A DNA stretch of 64,000 bases from Candidatus Frankia alpina. GTDB taxonomy: Bacteria > Actinomycetota > Actinomycetes > Frankiales > Frankiaceae. The DNA is taken from contig NZ_CADCWT010000003.1 of NCBI RefSeq assembly GCF_902806485.1, positions 1-64,000 of the forward strand, written 5' to 3'. Below are positions 1 through 10,044 of the stretch, piece by piece. The position numbers and the translations under genes were made by a program. Each line of letters starts with the position of its first letter. Positions within the stretch are counted from its first letter, which is position 1. The notes under the pieces were generated by a model. That model saw only the letters and a program-made list of their open reading frames with translations, was not told where the DNA came from and ran no database searches.

Positions 1-220
1 ATCCGTCACCAGATCGCTTGAAACCACAACTCAACGACACCTAACAAAGCCCTACTAGTGTGCCCTCCGGCCCGGGTCCGCGTCCGGCCGGTCCGCCATC
101 GTCCGCCGTCGGCGCGCGTCCGCTCACTGTCACCACGGCACGGCGTAACTCCGTGGGGTTTCGCGGTGACCGACGGTGGGACGCCGGACGGCCGGCCGCA
201 TCGGCTGCCAGGATGGAGGC

Positions 221-1672
221 ATGGCCTGGGCGGATCTACGAGCGTTCCTCGCTCATCTCGAACGGCGCAAGGAACTACGGCGGATCTCCGTGCCCGTCGA
301 CCCCCATCTGGAGGTCACCGAGATCGTGACCCGGGTGGTCCGGGAGCGCGGGCCGGCGCTGCTGTTCGAGTCCCCCGTCGGGGCGGACATGCCACTGGCC
401 ATCAACGTTTTCGGCACCGAGGCCCGGATGGCTGCCGCGCTCGGGGTCGACCGCCTCGACGAGATCGGCGACCGGCTCGCCGCCCTCCTGCGCCCGGAGC
501 TGCCGACCGGCCTGTCCGGGCTGCGCGACACGCTGGGCAAGGCCGCCTCGCTCACGTCCATCCCGCCCCGGCGGGTCCGTACCGCGCCGTGCCAGGACAT
601 CGTGCTCAAAGGGCCGGACGTCGACCTGTTCCGGCTGCCCGGCGTGCACGCCTGGCCGAACGACGGCGGCGCCTTCCTCAACCTCGGCCTCACCCACACC
701 CGCCACCCGGAGACCGGGGCGCGCAACCTCGGGATGTACCGGCTGCAACGGCACGACGCGCGCACCGTCGGCATGCACTGGCAGATCCACAAGGACTCTA
801 ACGCCCACCACGCCGTCGCCGAGCGGCGCGGGGAGCGGTTGCCCGTGGCGATCGCGTTCGGCTGCGACCCGGCGGTGACGTACGCCGCCTCGGCGCCGCT
901 GCCCGCCGACATCGACGAGTACCTGTTCGCCGGCTACCTGCGCGGCGAGCGGGTGGAGATGGTCGACTGCCTGTCCGTTCCGCTGCGGGTGCCGGCGAAC
1001 GCCCAGATCGTGCTGGAGGGCTGGCTGGAGCCGGGCGCGCGGCTGCCGGAGGGCCCCTTCGGCGACCACACCGGCTTCTACACGCCGGTCGAGCCGTTCC
1101 CGGCGCTGCACGTCGACGTCATGACGATGCAGCGCGATCCGATCTTCCAGACGATCGTTGTCGGCCGCCCCCCGCAGGAGGATGGGCCGATGGGCAAGGC
1201 GACCGAACGCATCTTCCGCCCCCTGACCAAGATGATGATCCCCGAGATCGTCGACTACGACCTGCCCGAGGCCGGCGTCTTCCACAACTGCTGCATCGTC
1301 TCCATCGACAAGCGCTTCCCCAAGCATGCGCAGAAGGTGATGAACGCGGTCTGGGGCGCCGGGCTGCTGTCGTTGTCGAAGCTGATCGTGGTGGTCGACG
1401 CCGACTGTGACGTCCACGACTACGCCGAGGTGGCCTGGCGGGCGTTCGGCAACGTCGACTACGCCCATGACCTGATCACCACCATCGGCCCCGTCGACCA
1501 TCTCGACCACGCCTCGTACGAGCAGTTCTGGGGTGGCAAGGTCGGGGTGGACGCGACCCGCAAGCTACCGACCGAGGGCTACCGCCGCGAGGGCGGCTGG
1601 CCCGAACAGATCGTCATGGACGACGCCGTCCGCGCACAGGTGACCCGCCGCTGGAAGGAGTACGGCCTGTGA
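221..1672 (+). CDS. mqnL: UbiD-family prenyl-FMN decarboxylase of menaquinone synthesis
   Basis: UbiD-type decarboxylases use prenylated FMN to remove a carboxylate from an aromatic or unsaturated acid. Next to the UbiA- and UbiX-type genes this one most likely decarboxylates the prenylated dihydroxynaphthoate of the futalosine pathway. The 483-residue protein has the normal family length, and the family signature EGPFGDHTGFYTP lies near residue 285. I chose the ATG at 221 because GGATGGAGG sits just before it and the protein then opens MAWADLRAFLAHLE, a typical UbiD N-terminus; an in-frame upstream ATG at 176 would add an unconserved 15 residues. It is the first gene of a same-strand run with mqnP and mqnM. 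The family is certain and the substrate is inferred from context. Confidence 0.9.
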   Translation: MAWADLRAFLAHLERRKELRRISVPVDPHLEVTEIVTRVVRERGPALLFESPVGADMPLAINVFGTEARMAAALGVDRLDEIGDRLAALLRPELPTGLSGLRDTLGKAASLTSIPPRRVRTAPCQDIVLKGPDVDLFRLPGVHAWPNDGGAFLNLGLTHTRHPETGARNLGMYRLQRHDARTVGMHWQIHKDSNAHHAVAERRGERLPVAIAFGCDPAVTYAASAPLPADIDEYLFAGYLRGERVEMVDCLSVPLRVPANAQIVLEGWLEPGARLPEGPFGDHTGFYTPVEPFPALHVDVMTMQRDPIFQTIVVGRPPQEDGPMGKATERIFRPLTKMMIPEIVDYDLPEAGVFHNCCIVSIDKRFPKHAQKVMNAVWGAGLLSLSKLIVVVDADCDVHDYAEVAWRAFGNVDYAHDLITTIGPVDHLDHASYEQFWGGKVGVDATRKLPTEGYRREGGWPEQIVMDDAVRAQVTRRWKEYGL

Positions 1673-1747
1673 CCACCTCTCCTCGCCTGTCCAGAGGGAT
1701 AAATCGGACGCCAATGCTTCCGGATAGGCAGGAGAGGCAGTGGGTGG

Positions 1748-2710
1748 GTGCTCGCGGTGAGTGACGCAGCGTTTCTGCCGGGCGCGTCGGGTGGCGCCAC
1801 CAGGCCCGGGGGAGGTGGCGGCGGCCAGGAGCACGCGGTCGGGCACGTGCGGGCGTTCCTGCGGCTCGTCGTCATCGAGCACTCGGTCTTCGCGCTGCCC
1901 TTCGCCTACATCGCCGCCCTGGCGGGGTCGTTCGCCGCGTCGGGCTCGGCGCACTGGGCCGATCTCGGGCTCGTCACCATCGCCATGGTCGCCGCGCGTA
2001 CCTTCGCGATGGCCGCGAACCGGATCATCGACCGCGCGATCGACGCCCGCAACCCGCGTACGGCGGGCCGGGAGCTCGTCACCGGAGCCGTGTCGGTGCG
2101 CACCGCGGTGGTCGGCTCCGTCGTCGCCCTCGGTGTGTTCCTCGCCGCGGCCGCCACGCTGTCCTGGCTGTGCCTCGCGCTCGCCCCGATCGCGGTGGCG
2201 CCCCTGGTGATTTACCCGTATGCCAAGCGCTTCACCGACTTCCCGCACGCCGTGCTCGGCATCGTGCAGGCCGTCGCACCGATCGGGGCCTGGATCGCGG
2301 TGACCGACCACTGGTCATGGGCCGCGTTCGTGCTCGGCCTCGCGGTCGGCGCCTGGATCGGTGGCTTCGACCTCATCTACGCCTGCCAGGACGCCGAGAT
2401 CGACCGCCGCATCGGCGTGCGGTCCGTGCCGGCCCGCTTCGGGATCCGCGGCGCCCTGCTCGGCTCCACCGTCACCCACGTCGTCACCTTCGCGCTGTTC
2501 GTCGCCTACGGGCTGATGGAGAACAACGGCGCCTGGTGGTGGGCCGGCCTCGCGGTCACGGCGGCGGCGTTCAGCTACGAGCACGTGATCGTCTCGCCGA
2601 AGGACCTCTCCCGGGTCAATCGCGCCTTCCTCACCGCGAACGGCTTCGTCGGCATCGCCCTGTTCGCCTTCGCCCTCGCCGACCTGATCAGCCGCGGCCT
2701 GTCCGCCTGA
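1748..2710 (+). CDS. mqnP: UbiA-family prenyltransferase of menaquinone synthesis
   Basis: This integral membrane enzyme should attach the polyprenyl chain to 1,4-dihydroxy-6-naphthoate. The first Asp-rich motif, NRIIDRAIDARNPRT, begins at residue 91, and the second region, YACQDAEIDRRIGVRS, lies near residue 207; both are the Mg-diphosphate sites of the UbiA superfamily. Several hydrophobic helices fill the rest. The first roughly 30 residues are Gly-rich and probably disordered. The GTG start at 1748 has GGAGAGG about 10 bases upstream. It sits 75 bases after mqnL and 23 bases before mqnM, so the three are probably one transcript, matching the UbiA-UbiD-UbiX group used for the late steps of this pathway in Streptomyces. 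Confidence 0.9.
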   Translation: MLAVSDAAFLPGASGGATRPGGGGGGQEHAVGHVRAFLRLVVIEHSVFALPFAYIAALAGSFAASGSAHWADLGLVTIAMVAARTFAMAANRIIDRAIDARNPRTAGRELVTGAVSVRTAVVGSVVALGVFLAAAATLSWLCLALAPIAVAPLVIYPYAKRFTDFPHAVLGIVQAVAPIGAWIAVTDHWSWAAFVLGLAVGAWIGGFDLIYACQDAEIDRRIGVRSVPARFGIRGALLGSTVTHVVTFALFVAYGLMENNGAWWWAGLAVTAAAFSYEHVIVSPKDLSRVNRAFLTANGFVGIALFAFALADLISRGLSA

Positions 2711-2733
2711 GCCCCACCGTGAGGCCCGTCACT

Positions 2734-3504
2734 GTGACGCACGACCCGCCAGCAGGCGCCGGGGGCGATCGGGTTCCCTGGGTGGTGGGCGTGAGCGGCG
2801 CCAGCGGGACGCCGTATGCGGCCGCCGTGCTGCGCGGCCTGCTCGCAGCCGGGCTGCCGGTCGATCTGGTGCTGTCCCGGGCGGCGCGGCTGACCCTGCT
2901 CGACGAGACCGGCATCGCCTGGCACGACGCCGCCTGGAAGCAACCGCTGGAAAGCTGGCTGTCCGCACCTCTCGGCGGGCCCGTTCCCGATTCGGCCGGT
3001 ACGTCTCGATCAGCGCGTCCCGCCCTACCTGCCCCACCCGCCGTACCCGCCGTACCCGCCCCGCCGGCCACGCTGGCCACCACGGTGGAGACGCTCGTCG
3101 CGGTGCACGCACCCGGCAACCTCGCCGCCCCGACGAGCAGCGGCTCCTACCGGACCCGTGGCATGATCGTCGTTCCGGCGAGCACCGCGTGCCTCGCCGG
3201 GATCGCCCTCGGCCTGTCCAAGGACCTGCTGCAACGATCCGCCGACGTGACCCTCAAGGAGGGCCGCAGCCTCGTCGTCGTGCCGCGGGAGATGCCGTAC
3301 ACGGGTGCGACGCTGCGCCACATGCTGACCCTGCACGACGCCGGGGCGGTGGTCGCCCCGGCCAGCCCCGGCTTCTACGCCGGCGCGCGCACCGCCGCTG
3401 ACCTTGTCGACTTCGTCGCCGGCCGGGTACTCGACGCGGCCGGGGTCGACCACGCCCTGTTCCAGCGCTGGACCGGGGAGCTCGGCCGCGCCCGACAGAC
3501 CTGA
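2734..3504 (+). CDS. mqnM: UbiX-type flavin prenyltransferase with an internal insertion
   Basis: UbiX makes the prenylated FMN cofactor required by UbiD, here probably the upstream mqnL product. The flavin-binding start WVVGVSGASGTPYAA lies near residues 16-30, and the later conserved parts SGSYRTRGMIVVPAST and TLKEGRSLVVVPREMPYT are intact. The protein is about 256 residues against a usual 190-200. The excess is an Ala/Pro/Ser-rich stretch at about residues 82-116, between the Rossmann-like first half and the conserved second half. The GTG at 2734 is preceded by GTGAGG with 9-base spacing; an in-frame GTG at 2719 is an alternative. Function is well supported; the effect of the insertion is unknown. 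Confidence 0.88.
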   Translation: MTHDPPAGAGGDRVPWVVGVSGASGTPYAAAVLRGLLAAGLPVDLVLSRAARLTLLDETGIAWHDAAWKQPLESWLSAPLGGPVPDSAGTSRSARPALPAPPAVPAVPAPPATLATTVETLVAVHAPGNLAAPTSSGSYRTRGMIVVPASTACLAGIALGLSKDLLQRSADVTLKEGRSLVVVPREMPYTGATLRHMLTLHDAGAVVAPASPGFYAGARTAADLVDFVAGRVLDAAGVDHALFQRWTGELGRARQT

Positions 3505-3523
3505 CCCGGCCCGGCCGCGCGTA

Positions 3524-3766
3524 GTGGAGCTCCGCCGCGTCCACCGACTAGTGTGGGATCCGTCCACTGAGCTGCGGCCGCGGTCGGGCCGTGACGTCGC
3601 GATTCGAGTGATCTTTGCCTTCGATCCATGGTCGCAGGCCGTGCTGTTGGTCGCGGGGAACAAGGCTGGCGACTGGTCGCGGTGGTACAAGACTGCTATT
3701 CCTGCGGCAGAGATCGCCTACGACGGGTGGCTGGCCTTCGAGAGGAAACGGCGGGAAGGCTCATGA
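3524..3766 (+). pseudogene. Truncated RelE/HigB-like toxin remnant
   Basis: The readable product matches only the C-terminal half of RelE/HigB (phage Gp49-like) toxins: ELRPRSGRDVAIRVIFAFDP, then LLVAGNKAGDWSRWYKTAIP. The N-terminal half is absent. The sequence before ELRP, back to the GTG candidates at 3524 and 3551, does not resemble a toxin N-terminus, and this region directly follows mqnM. The stop codon overlaps the ATG of the downstream antitoxin (ATGA), the usual toxin-antitoxin arrangement. I infer a former toxin gene that lost its 5' half. A short active product cannot be excluded but is unlikely, because the fold would be incomplete. Confidence 0.65.
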
Positions 3767-4077
3767 CCGAGTTCCACGACTGGGACGACATCCGCGCCGA
3801 ACTGCATGACGGGGATGACGAGGCGCTCGCTGCCGAGCGGGCGCGCACCGAGGCATGGGTCAGCGCCTTCCATCTTGCTGAGGAGCGGAAGCGGCTGGGC
3901 CTGACGCAGCGTCAGGTGGCCGACCTGATGGGCGTCTCGCCGGGCCGGGTGAGTCAGATCGAGAACGGAGATCTTGACGTGAACGAGGTCGCAACGCTGA
4001 GCCGTTACGCCCGGGCGTTGGGCGCTCGGATGCGGATCATCTTCGACTACGGAAACGATCTCCGACAGATCGCTTGA
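3763..4077 (+). CDS. XRE-family antitoxin-like DNA-binding protein
   Basis: This 104-residue protein has a helix-turn-helix of the Cro/C1 type near residues 45-75 (LTQRQVADLMGVSPGRVSQIE) followed by EVATLSRYARALGARMRIIF, the typical ending of XRE antitoxins paired with RelE/HigB toxins. The N-terminal 40 residues are acidic. Its ATG overlaps the end of the toxin remnant. In an intact pair it would bind its toxin and repress the shared promoter. With the toxin truncated it may survive as an orphan repressor. The reading frame is intact and shows no internal damage. Confidence 0.85.
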   Translation: MTEFHDWDDIRAELHDGDDEALAAERARTEAWVSAFHLAEERKRLGLTQRQVADLMGVSPGRVSQIENGDLDVNEVATLSRYARALGARMRIIFDYGNDLRQIA

Positions 4078-4081
4078 TCCA

Positions 4082-5098
4082 ATGCCATGCGCGCGCTCGG
4101 CAGCGGACCTCTCTCGCAGCATCGCGGCGGCAGATCCCGACCCCCTCAGCCTGGACCAGGCCGAAGCACAGATCAACAGAATTGCCGCCGTGTACCGGAC
4201 CACCCCCCATGGCGATCTGATGGACGCCATGGGACCCGAATGGCAGAAGATCGAGAAGGTGCTCGACCGCCGGGTTTCCCCTCGGGTCCGCGCCCGGCTC
4301 ACCCTCGTCGCGGGGCAGTATGCCTTCTATCTGGGCACCCTCGCGTTCGATCTGGGCGATGACGACACGGCACGCGGCCTTCTCACGGTCGCCAGCCAGC
4401 ACGCCGCCCAGGCGAAGGACCTGCTACCCGCCAGTTCGCCGCGTCGCTCCGACGTCTCGCTGCTGGCCGGCTCCGTCGCGGCGATCCGTTCCAGCGTCGC
4501 CTACTTCAGCGGCTCCTACGGGGAGGCCGCGGACATCGCCGCGCAGGCCCGGGAAGGCGCCCATCCGTTCGCCCGCCCCATCCTCGCCGGCTGCGAAGCC
4601 CGCGCTGCCGTCCTCGCTCACCGCCCCGACGACGCTTACGCCACCTTGGCCGACATGCAGGAACATGTCTGGGACGGTGCGATCATGCCGGGTCCGAACC
4701 CAGGCGAAGCCGCATTTGTCCACAGCTTTCTTGCCATCGCGCTCGCTCATCTCGGCAACGGCGTCGAGGCCGAGCCGCATGCCAAGACCAGTCTGGAGCT
4801 GGAAATCGCCGCCGGGCCGGATCATTACGTTCAGATCGGCGGAAACTACACCGCGCTCGCCCGGACCTATCTGCGGCGCCCAGAGCCGGATCCGGAACGC
4901 GCTGCCGACGCGACGCAGCAGGCTCTTCTCGCCGTGGAGGGCAGGCCGACCCGCGGAGTGGTGCAGCGGGCCGGAGAGATGTGGCGGCAGCTGGATGCGC
5001 GCTGGCCCGAGCTGCCGGCAGTCCGGGATCTCGGGGAGATCGTCAAGACCTCCGGGCGTGCTCTCCAAGCTGCGTCCGGTGATGCCACCGCCGTCTGA
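4082..5098 (+). CDS. TPR-like regulator C-terminal region without its HTH domain
   Basis: The 338-residue product is mostly alpha-helical with repeat-like Ala/Leu patterns (TARGLLTVASQHAAQAKDLL, YGEAADIAAQAREGA). It resembles the C-terminal sensor half of the large XRE regulators common in Streptomyces and Frankia, about 400 residues long with an N-terminal helix-turn-helix. No such domain is present here: the protein starts four bases after the antitoxin stop, and only about 20 unremarkable residues precede the helical part. Either the DNA-binding part was lost when the toxin-antitoxin fragment came in, or the protein works with the separate XRE protein upstream. The start at ATG 4082 is uncertain, with no clear ribosome site. 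Confidence 0.6.
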   Translation: MPCARSAADLSRSIAAADPDPLSLDQAEAQINRIAAVYRTTPHGDLMDAMGPEWQKIEKVLDRRVSPRVRARLTLVAGQYAFYLGTLAFDLGDDDTARGLLTVASQHAAQAKDLLPASSPRRSDVSLLAGSVAAIRSSVAYFSGSYGEAADIAAQAREGAHPFARPILAGCEARAAVLAHRPDDAYATLADMQEHVWDGAIMPGPNPGEAAFVHSFLAIALAHLGNGVEAEPHAKTSLELEIAAGPDHYVQIGGNYTALARTYLRRPEPDPERAADATQQALLAVEGRPTRGVVQRAGEMWRQLDARWPELPAVRDLGEIVKTSGRALQAASGDATAV

Positions 5099-5458
5099 CC
5101 TGGCCTGCTGCGCGTCTCCGTGGCGATTGTGGGCCGGGGCCGGGAGGCGACGGCGTCTCGTTCTCGATCGACCGGTTCCAGGATCCCTCTGGCAGGGGCG
5201 GTGCCTGGGCGGGCAGAGTGGGCGGCAACGACCCAGGGCCGGGGCGGTGGATCACAGCCACCGCCCGGCGGAGCTCGGCGGATCGAGGGCGACATAGCGA
5301 CGAACGGGCGCGGGACGGCGAAGGGGCGGGGACGCGGTTCCGGCCGATCGAAGGCGGCCGGGACGGGCGGCCCCGACCGGCCAGTGGGCGACGGCCGTTC
5401 GGCGGGCGGCGGCCAGTCCGGCGACGCGGGCCGGGCCGGGCGCCGGGAGCGGCCCCCG

Positions 5459-5716
5459 ATGCAGGACGTCGACCTGCGGGTGCAGCTTCCGTACTTTCTG
5501 ATCCGGCTGGCCGCCCTCGTGGTGATCACGGTGGTGCTCGCGGTGGTCGGGGTGAATCTGCTGCTCTCGGTGCTGATCGGTTTCGCGGTCGCCGGCCTGC
5601 TGACCTGGCCACTGGGGCGGATGCAGCGCCGAGCGGCCCAGCGTGCCGCCGCGGCCAGGGGCGCGGCCGGGCCACCGCCGCCGGGCGCCGGCAAGGGCAA
5701 GGGCGGGAGCGCGTGA
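5459..5716 (+). CDS. DUF4229-like small membrane protein (first copy)
   Basis: Two hydrophobic helices (IRLAALVVITVVLAVVGV and LLSVLIGFAVAGLLTWPL) separated by a tight turn are followed by a basic QRRAAQRAAAARG tail. This is the layout of the actinobacterial DUF4229 family; function is unknown. It is clearly paralogous to the protein at 7303-7614: both share YF-x2-R, VLAVV, GL-x2-(W/Y)PL and (M/R)QRRA. ATG 5459 has GGGAG nine bases upstream. The frame stays open back to a GTG at 5120, and the codons from about 5290 on keep high third-position GC, so a longer Gly/Arg-rich N-terminal tail is possible. I see nothing else in 5099-5458. It lies 88 bases before mqnE. Confidence 0.65.
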   Translation: MQDVDLRVQLPYFLIRLAALVVITVVLAVVGVNLLLSVLIGFAVAGLLTWPLGRMQRRAAQRAAAARGAAGPPPPGAGKGKGGSA

Positions 5717-5804
5717 CCGGACGCGGACAGGTCCGGCCAGTTGTGACGGGTCAGCCTGGCCGGCCCGGGCGGGTGTGACGGTGTTGCGGGCTAATCTGGA
5801 TGGC

Positions 5805-6953
5805 ATGGATGCTGGGCTCAAACGGGAGATCGAGGCCAAGGTTTCCGACGGCGAGCGGCTGAGCCGCGCCGACGGGGAGGCGCTGTACGCCAGCGACGAT
5901 CTCGCCTGGCTCGGCGGCCTCGCCCACGAGGTCCGGACCAGGAAGAACGGTGACCGGACCTTCTTCAACGTCAACCGGCACCTGAACCTGACCAACGTCT
6001 GCTCGGCGTCCTGCGCCTACTGCTCGTTCCAGCGCAAGCCCGGTGAGGCCGACGCCTACACGATGCGGATCGAGGAGGCCGTCCGGCTCGCGAAGGAGAT
6101 GGAGCCGGCCGGCATCACCGAGCTGCACATCGTCAACGGCCTGCACCCGACGCTGCCCTGGCGCTACTACCCGCGCTCGCTGCGGGAGCTGCGCAAGGCG
6201 CTGCCCGGCGTGGCGCTCAAGGCGTTCACCGCCACCGAGATCCACTGGTTCGAAAAGATCAGCGGCCTGCCCGCCGACGAGATTCTCGCCGAGCTCATCG
6301 ACGCGGGCCTGGATTCCCTCACCGGCGGCGGCGCGGAGATCTTCGACTGGGAGATCCGGCAGCGGATCGTCGACCACAACACCCACTGGGAGGACTGGTC
6401 GCGCATCCACCGCCTCGCCCATGCCAAGGGCCTGCGCACCCCCTGCACCATGCTCTACGGGCACATCGAGGAACCGCGCCACCGGGTGGATCACGTCCTG
6501 CGGCTACGTGAGCTGCAGGACGAGACGGGCGGCTTCGCGGTGTTCATCCCGTTGCGCTTCCAGCACGACGCCTCCGGCGACCCGCGCAACCGGCTGATGA
6601 ACCAGCCGATGGCGACCGGCGCGGAGGCGCTGAAGACGTTCGCCGTCTCCCGGCTGTTGTTCGACAACATCGATCACGTCAAGTGCTTCTGGGTGATGCA
6701 CGGGCTGACCACGGCGCAGCTCGCGCTGAACTTCGGCGCCGATGACCTGGACGGCTCGGTCGTCGAATACAAGATCACCCACGACGCGGACCGCTTCGGT
6801 ACGCCCAACACGATGACGCGTGAGGACCTGTTGGCCATCATCCGCGACGCCGGTTTCCGGCCAGTCGAGCGGGACACCCGTTACCGGGAGATCCGCGGCT
6901 ACGACGGTCCTGATCCGGCTCGCCGCGAGATCCCGACCTCGATCGACGCCTGA
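5805..6953 (+). CDS. mqnE: Aminofutalosine synthase (radical SAM)
   Basis: MqnE joins 3-[(1-carboxyvinyl)oxy]benzoate and S-adenosylmethionine to give 6-amino-6-deoxyfutalosine, the second step of the futalosine route. The 382-residue protein has the radical-SAM CxxxCxxC motif at Cys66, Cys70 and Cys73 within NVCSASCAYCSFQ. The flanking FNVNRHLNLTN and the later ELHIVNGLHPTLPW and FIPLRFQHD segments are specific to MqnE rather than MqnC. Start ATG 5805 gives the usual family N-terminus; the frame is open further upstream but reads as low-complexity sequence. It is followed after 11 bases by a small membrane protein and, two genes on, by mqnA, which makes its substrate. Confidence 0.95.
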   Translation: MDAGLKREIEAKVSDGERLSRADGEALYASDDLAWLGGLAHEVRTRKNGDRTFFNVNRHLNLTNVCSASCAYCSFQRKPGEADAYTMRIEEAVRLAKEMEPAGITELHIVNGLHPTLPWRYYPRSLRELRKALPGVALKAFTATEIHWFEKISGLPADEILAELIDAGLDSLTGGGAEIFDWEIRQRIVDHNTHWEDWSRIHRLAHAKGLRTPCTMLYGHIEEPRHRVDHVLRLRELQDETGGFAVFIPLRFQHDASGDPRNRLMNQPMATGAEALKTFAVSRLLFDNIDHVKCFWVMHGLTTAQLALNFGADDLDGSVVEYKITHDADRFGTPNTMTREDLLAIIRDAGFRPVERDTRYREIRGYDGPDPARREIPTSIDA

Positions 6954-6964
6954 GGCGGGGTTCG

Positions 6965-8471
<1,507 letters not shown>

Positions 8472-8477
8472 CGGCCG

Positions 8478-8506
8478 GCCCGGTCCGCGGCGGTGCTGGA
8501 CCGGGC
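8478..8506. terminator. Hairpin between mqnA and the convergent pseudogene
   Basis: A perfect 9-bp stem, GCCCGGTCC (8478-8486) pairing with GGACCGGGC (8498-8506), encloses an 11-base loop. It lies seven bases after mqnA and just beyond the 3' end of the convergent XRE pseudogene, so it could stop transcription from both sides. No T-run follows, as is usual in such GC-rich genomes. Confidence 0.55.
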
Positions 8507-8522
8507 GCGGGCTCGCGCAGGG

Positions 8523-9507
8523 TCAGACCGGCGGCTGGAACGCGTGGGAGATGCCCGCCGGCGGGACGGTTCGGTGGGCGTTCGCGTTCGCGGTCGCGAA
8601 ACGGGCGATGCGGCCCTTCACGAGCGCGATCAGCCGGGGCGGCGTGTCCCGTCCGCCGGGCGCGATCAGCATCTCGTCGAGCGAGGCGTCGCCGTCCCCA
8701 CCGGGGATGGCGGGTTCGAAGGCGGCCGAACCATCCGGTTGCGGGCCGTGCTCGGCCGGCGAGCCCGCGCCCACCGGGGGAGCCAGGCTCGGCGGTGTGC
8801 GATCCGCGGCCTGCGGCTGCCGGCCGGCGTTGGCGGAGCACCCCCGCGCAGCGGCGGCATCGATGAGCTCGTGGACGGCGAGGGTCCAGGCTCGCAGCCC
8901 CTCGTGCACACCGCCGCCTCCAGGCAGCAGGTGTTCGCGCCCACGAGCTCGTCGACGTCGACCAGGGAGATGGCAAGCAGCCCGGCCAGGTGGCCGGCAA
9001 GCATGAACAACCGGAACTGCTGATGCGGGAGCAGCGGAGTGCGAAGCAGGTTGTCGACCACGCTCTGCTGGGCGAGGATCCGGGCGGTGACGTCCGGCGG
9101 GTCGAGCAGGTCGGCCTTGACGATGAGGTCGGCGACCAGCCGATCCAGATAGTTCAGCTCGTGGTCGGACCGGCGTTGGTCGAGCAGGGCCGACACCCGA
9201 CGGCGGGACTCCCATTCCGGATCGGGCGAGCGGCGCAGGCGCTTGGCCCGCGCGGCCACGGCCGCCTCGCGCAGGTCGATCAGAGCGCCGCCGGCCTCCA
9301 GCATCACGTCGACGGCGGCGATTCCGGCCGTGAGGGAATCCCGCGACTGGGCTGCTCCAACTGGGAGATGTACTGGCGGCTGTAGCCGGTGCGCCGGGCC
9401 AGCTCGTCCCGGGAGAGAACGCGTTCACAGCGGCGCCGACGGATCTCCGCGGGGAGCAGGTCTTCAGCGGTCGCCGTGCCCTGTCGGCCTCGGCTCCGTT
9501 GCCGCAT
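8523..9507 (-). pseudogene. Frameshifted XRE-family regulator
   Basis: The coding sense of one regulator is spread over three frames. From ATG 9507 a helix-turn-helix reads LSRDELARRTGYSRQYISQLEQPSRGIPS. At about 9340 the sense moves to another frame, continuing TAGIAAVDVMLEAGGALIDL, then YLDRLVADLIVKADLL and FRLFMLAGHLAGLLAISLVD. At about 8935 it moves again to GLRAWTLAVHELIDAAAARG and runs to a TGA at 8523-8525. Each shift is explained by the loss of a single base. The intact protein would be about 325 residues, of the type seen in Frankia and Streptomyces with an N-terminal HTH and a helical sensor half. It is probably dead, unless the sequence has errors here. Confidence 0.7.
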
Positions 9508-10044
9508 CTGTGAGGTCCTTCCGCGTGGCAGAGGTCGCCTCCCACCGAGGGAGGACAGTCGTCGTGCGCCGCCTCTCGTGCCCCTCTCGAGAGCCGGCAG
9601 GATTCACCGGTAGTGATCAGATTACTCCATGGCGCACCCCGATTGACTAGAGGTCAAAGGTCCCATACGTGGGGGGTTATGATTATTACTCTCTGTCACT
9701 AAAAGCGATATTCAACTGAGTGATATCTCTCTTCGTTTACGATCTACTACGTTCTGCTTGGCGGGTCGATTGGGCGCGACGGCCCTGTCGCGGGATTATG
9801 CCTGCCTTCTTGGGTTTTTGTTGGGAAACGGGAGTGTTGCCGAGGAAGTCCGGCCGGAAAGCCACGGAATCACCGAAAGATCGTCTCCAGTTGGCTTTTC
9901 CCGCAAGGTGGGCTATCACTGCCACGCCGGGCCTGCGGCACTTCGCCACGGTCTGCGGGTATCGCCGGGATGACCGGCATGGGTCATCCCCGGAAACCAT
10001 CCTCAATGACGATGCGCGGGGTCGGGTGGGGCGCGTACAAAAGA
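9508..10044. other. Intergenic region with an AT-rich island
   Basis: About 540 bases between divergent genes. Positions 9625-9745 are strikingly AT-rich for this genome, containing GGTTATGATTATTACTC and AAAAGCGATATTCAACTGAG, while the rest returns to high GC. A frame is open from 9720 into the response regulator region, but its product shows no family resemblance and I do not call it. The region probably holds the promoters of the XRE pseudogene and the response regulator. Confidence 0.5.

Noticed and set aside
2170..2733. Upstream extension of the UbiX frame
   Set aside because: It overlaps mqnP out of frame and reads as Arg-rich low-complexity sequence; GTG 2734 has a ribosome site.
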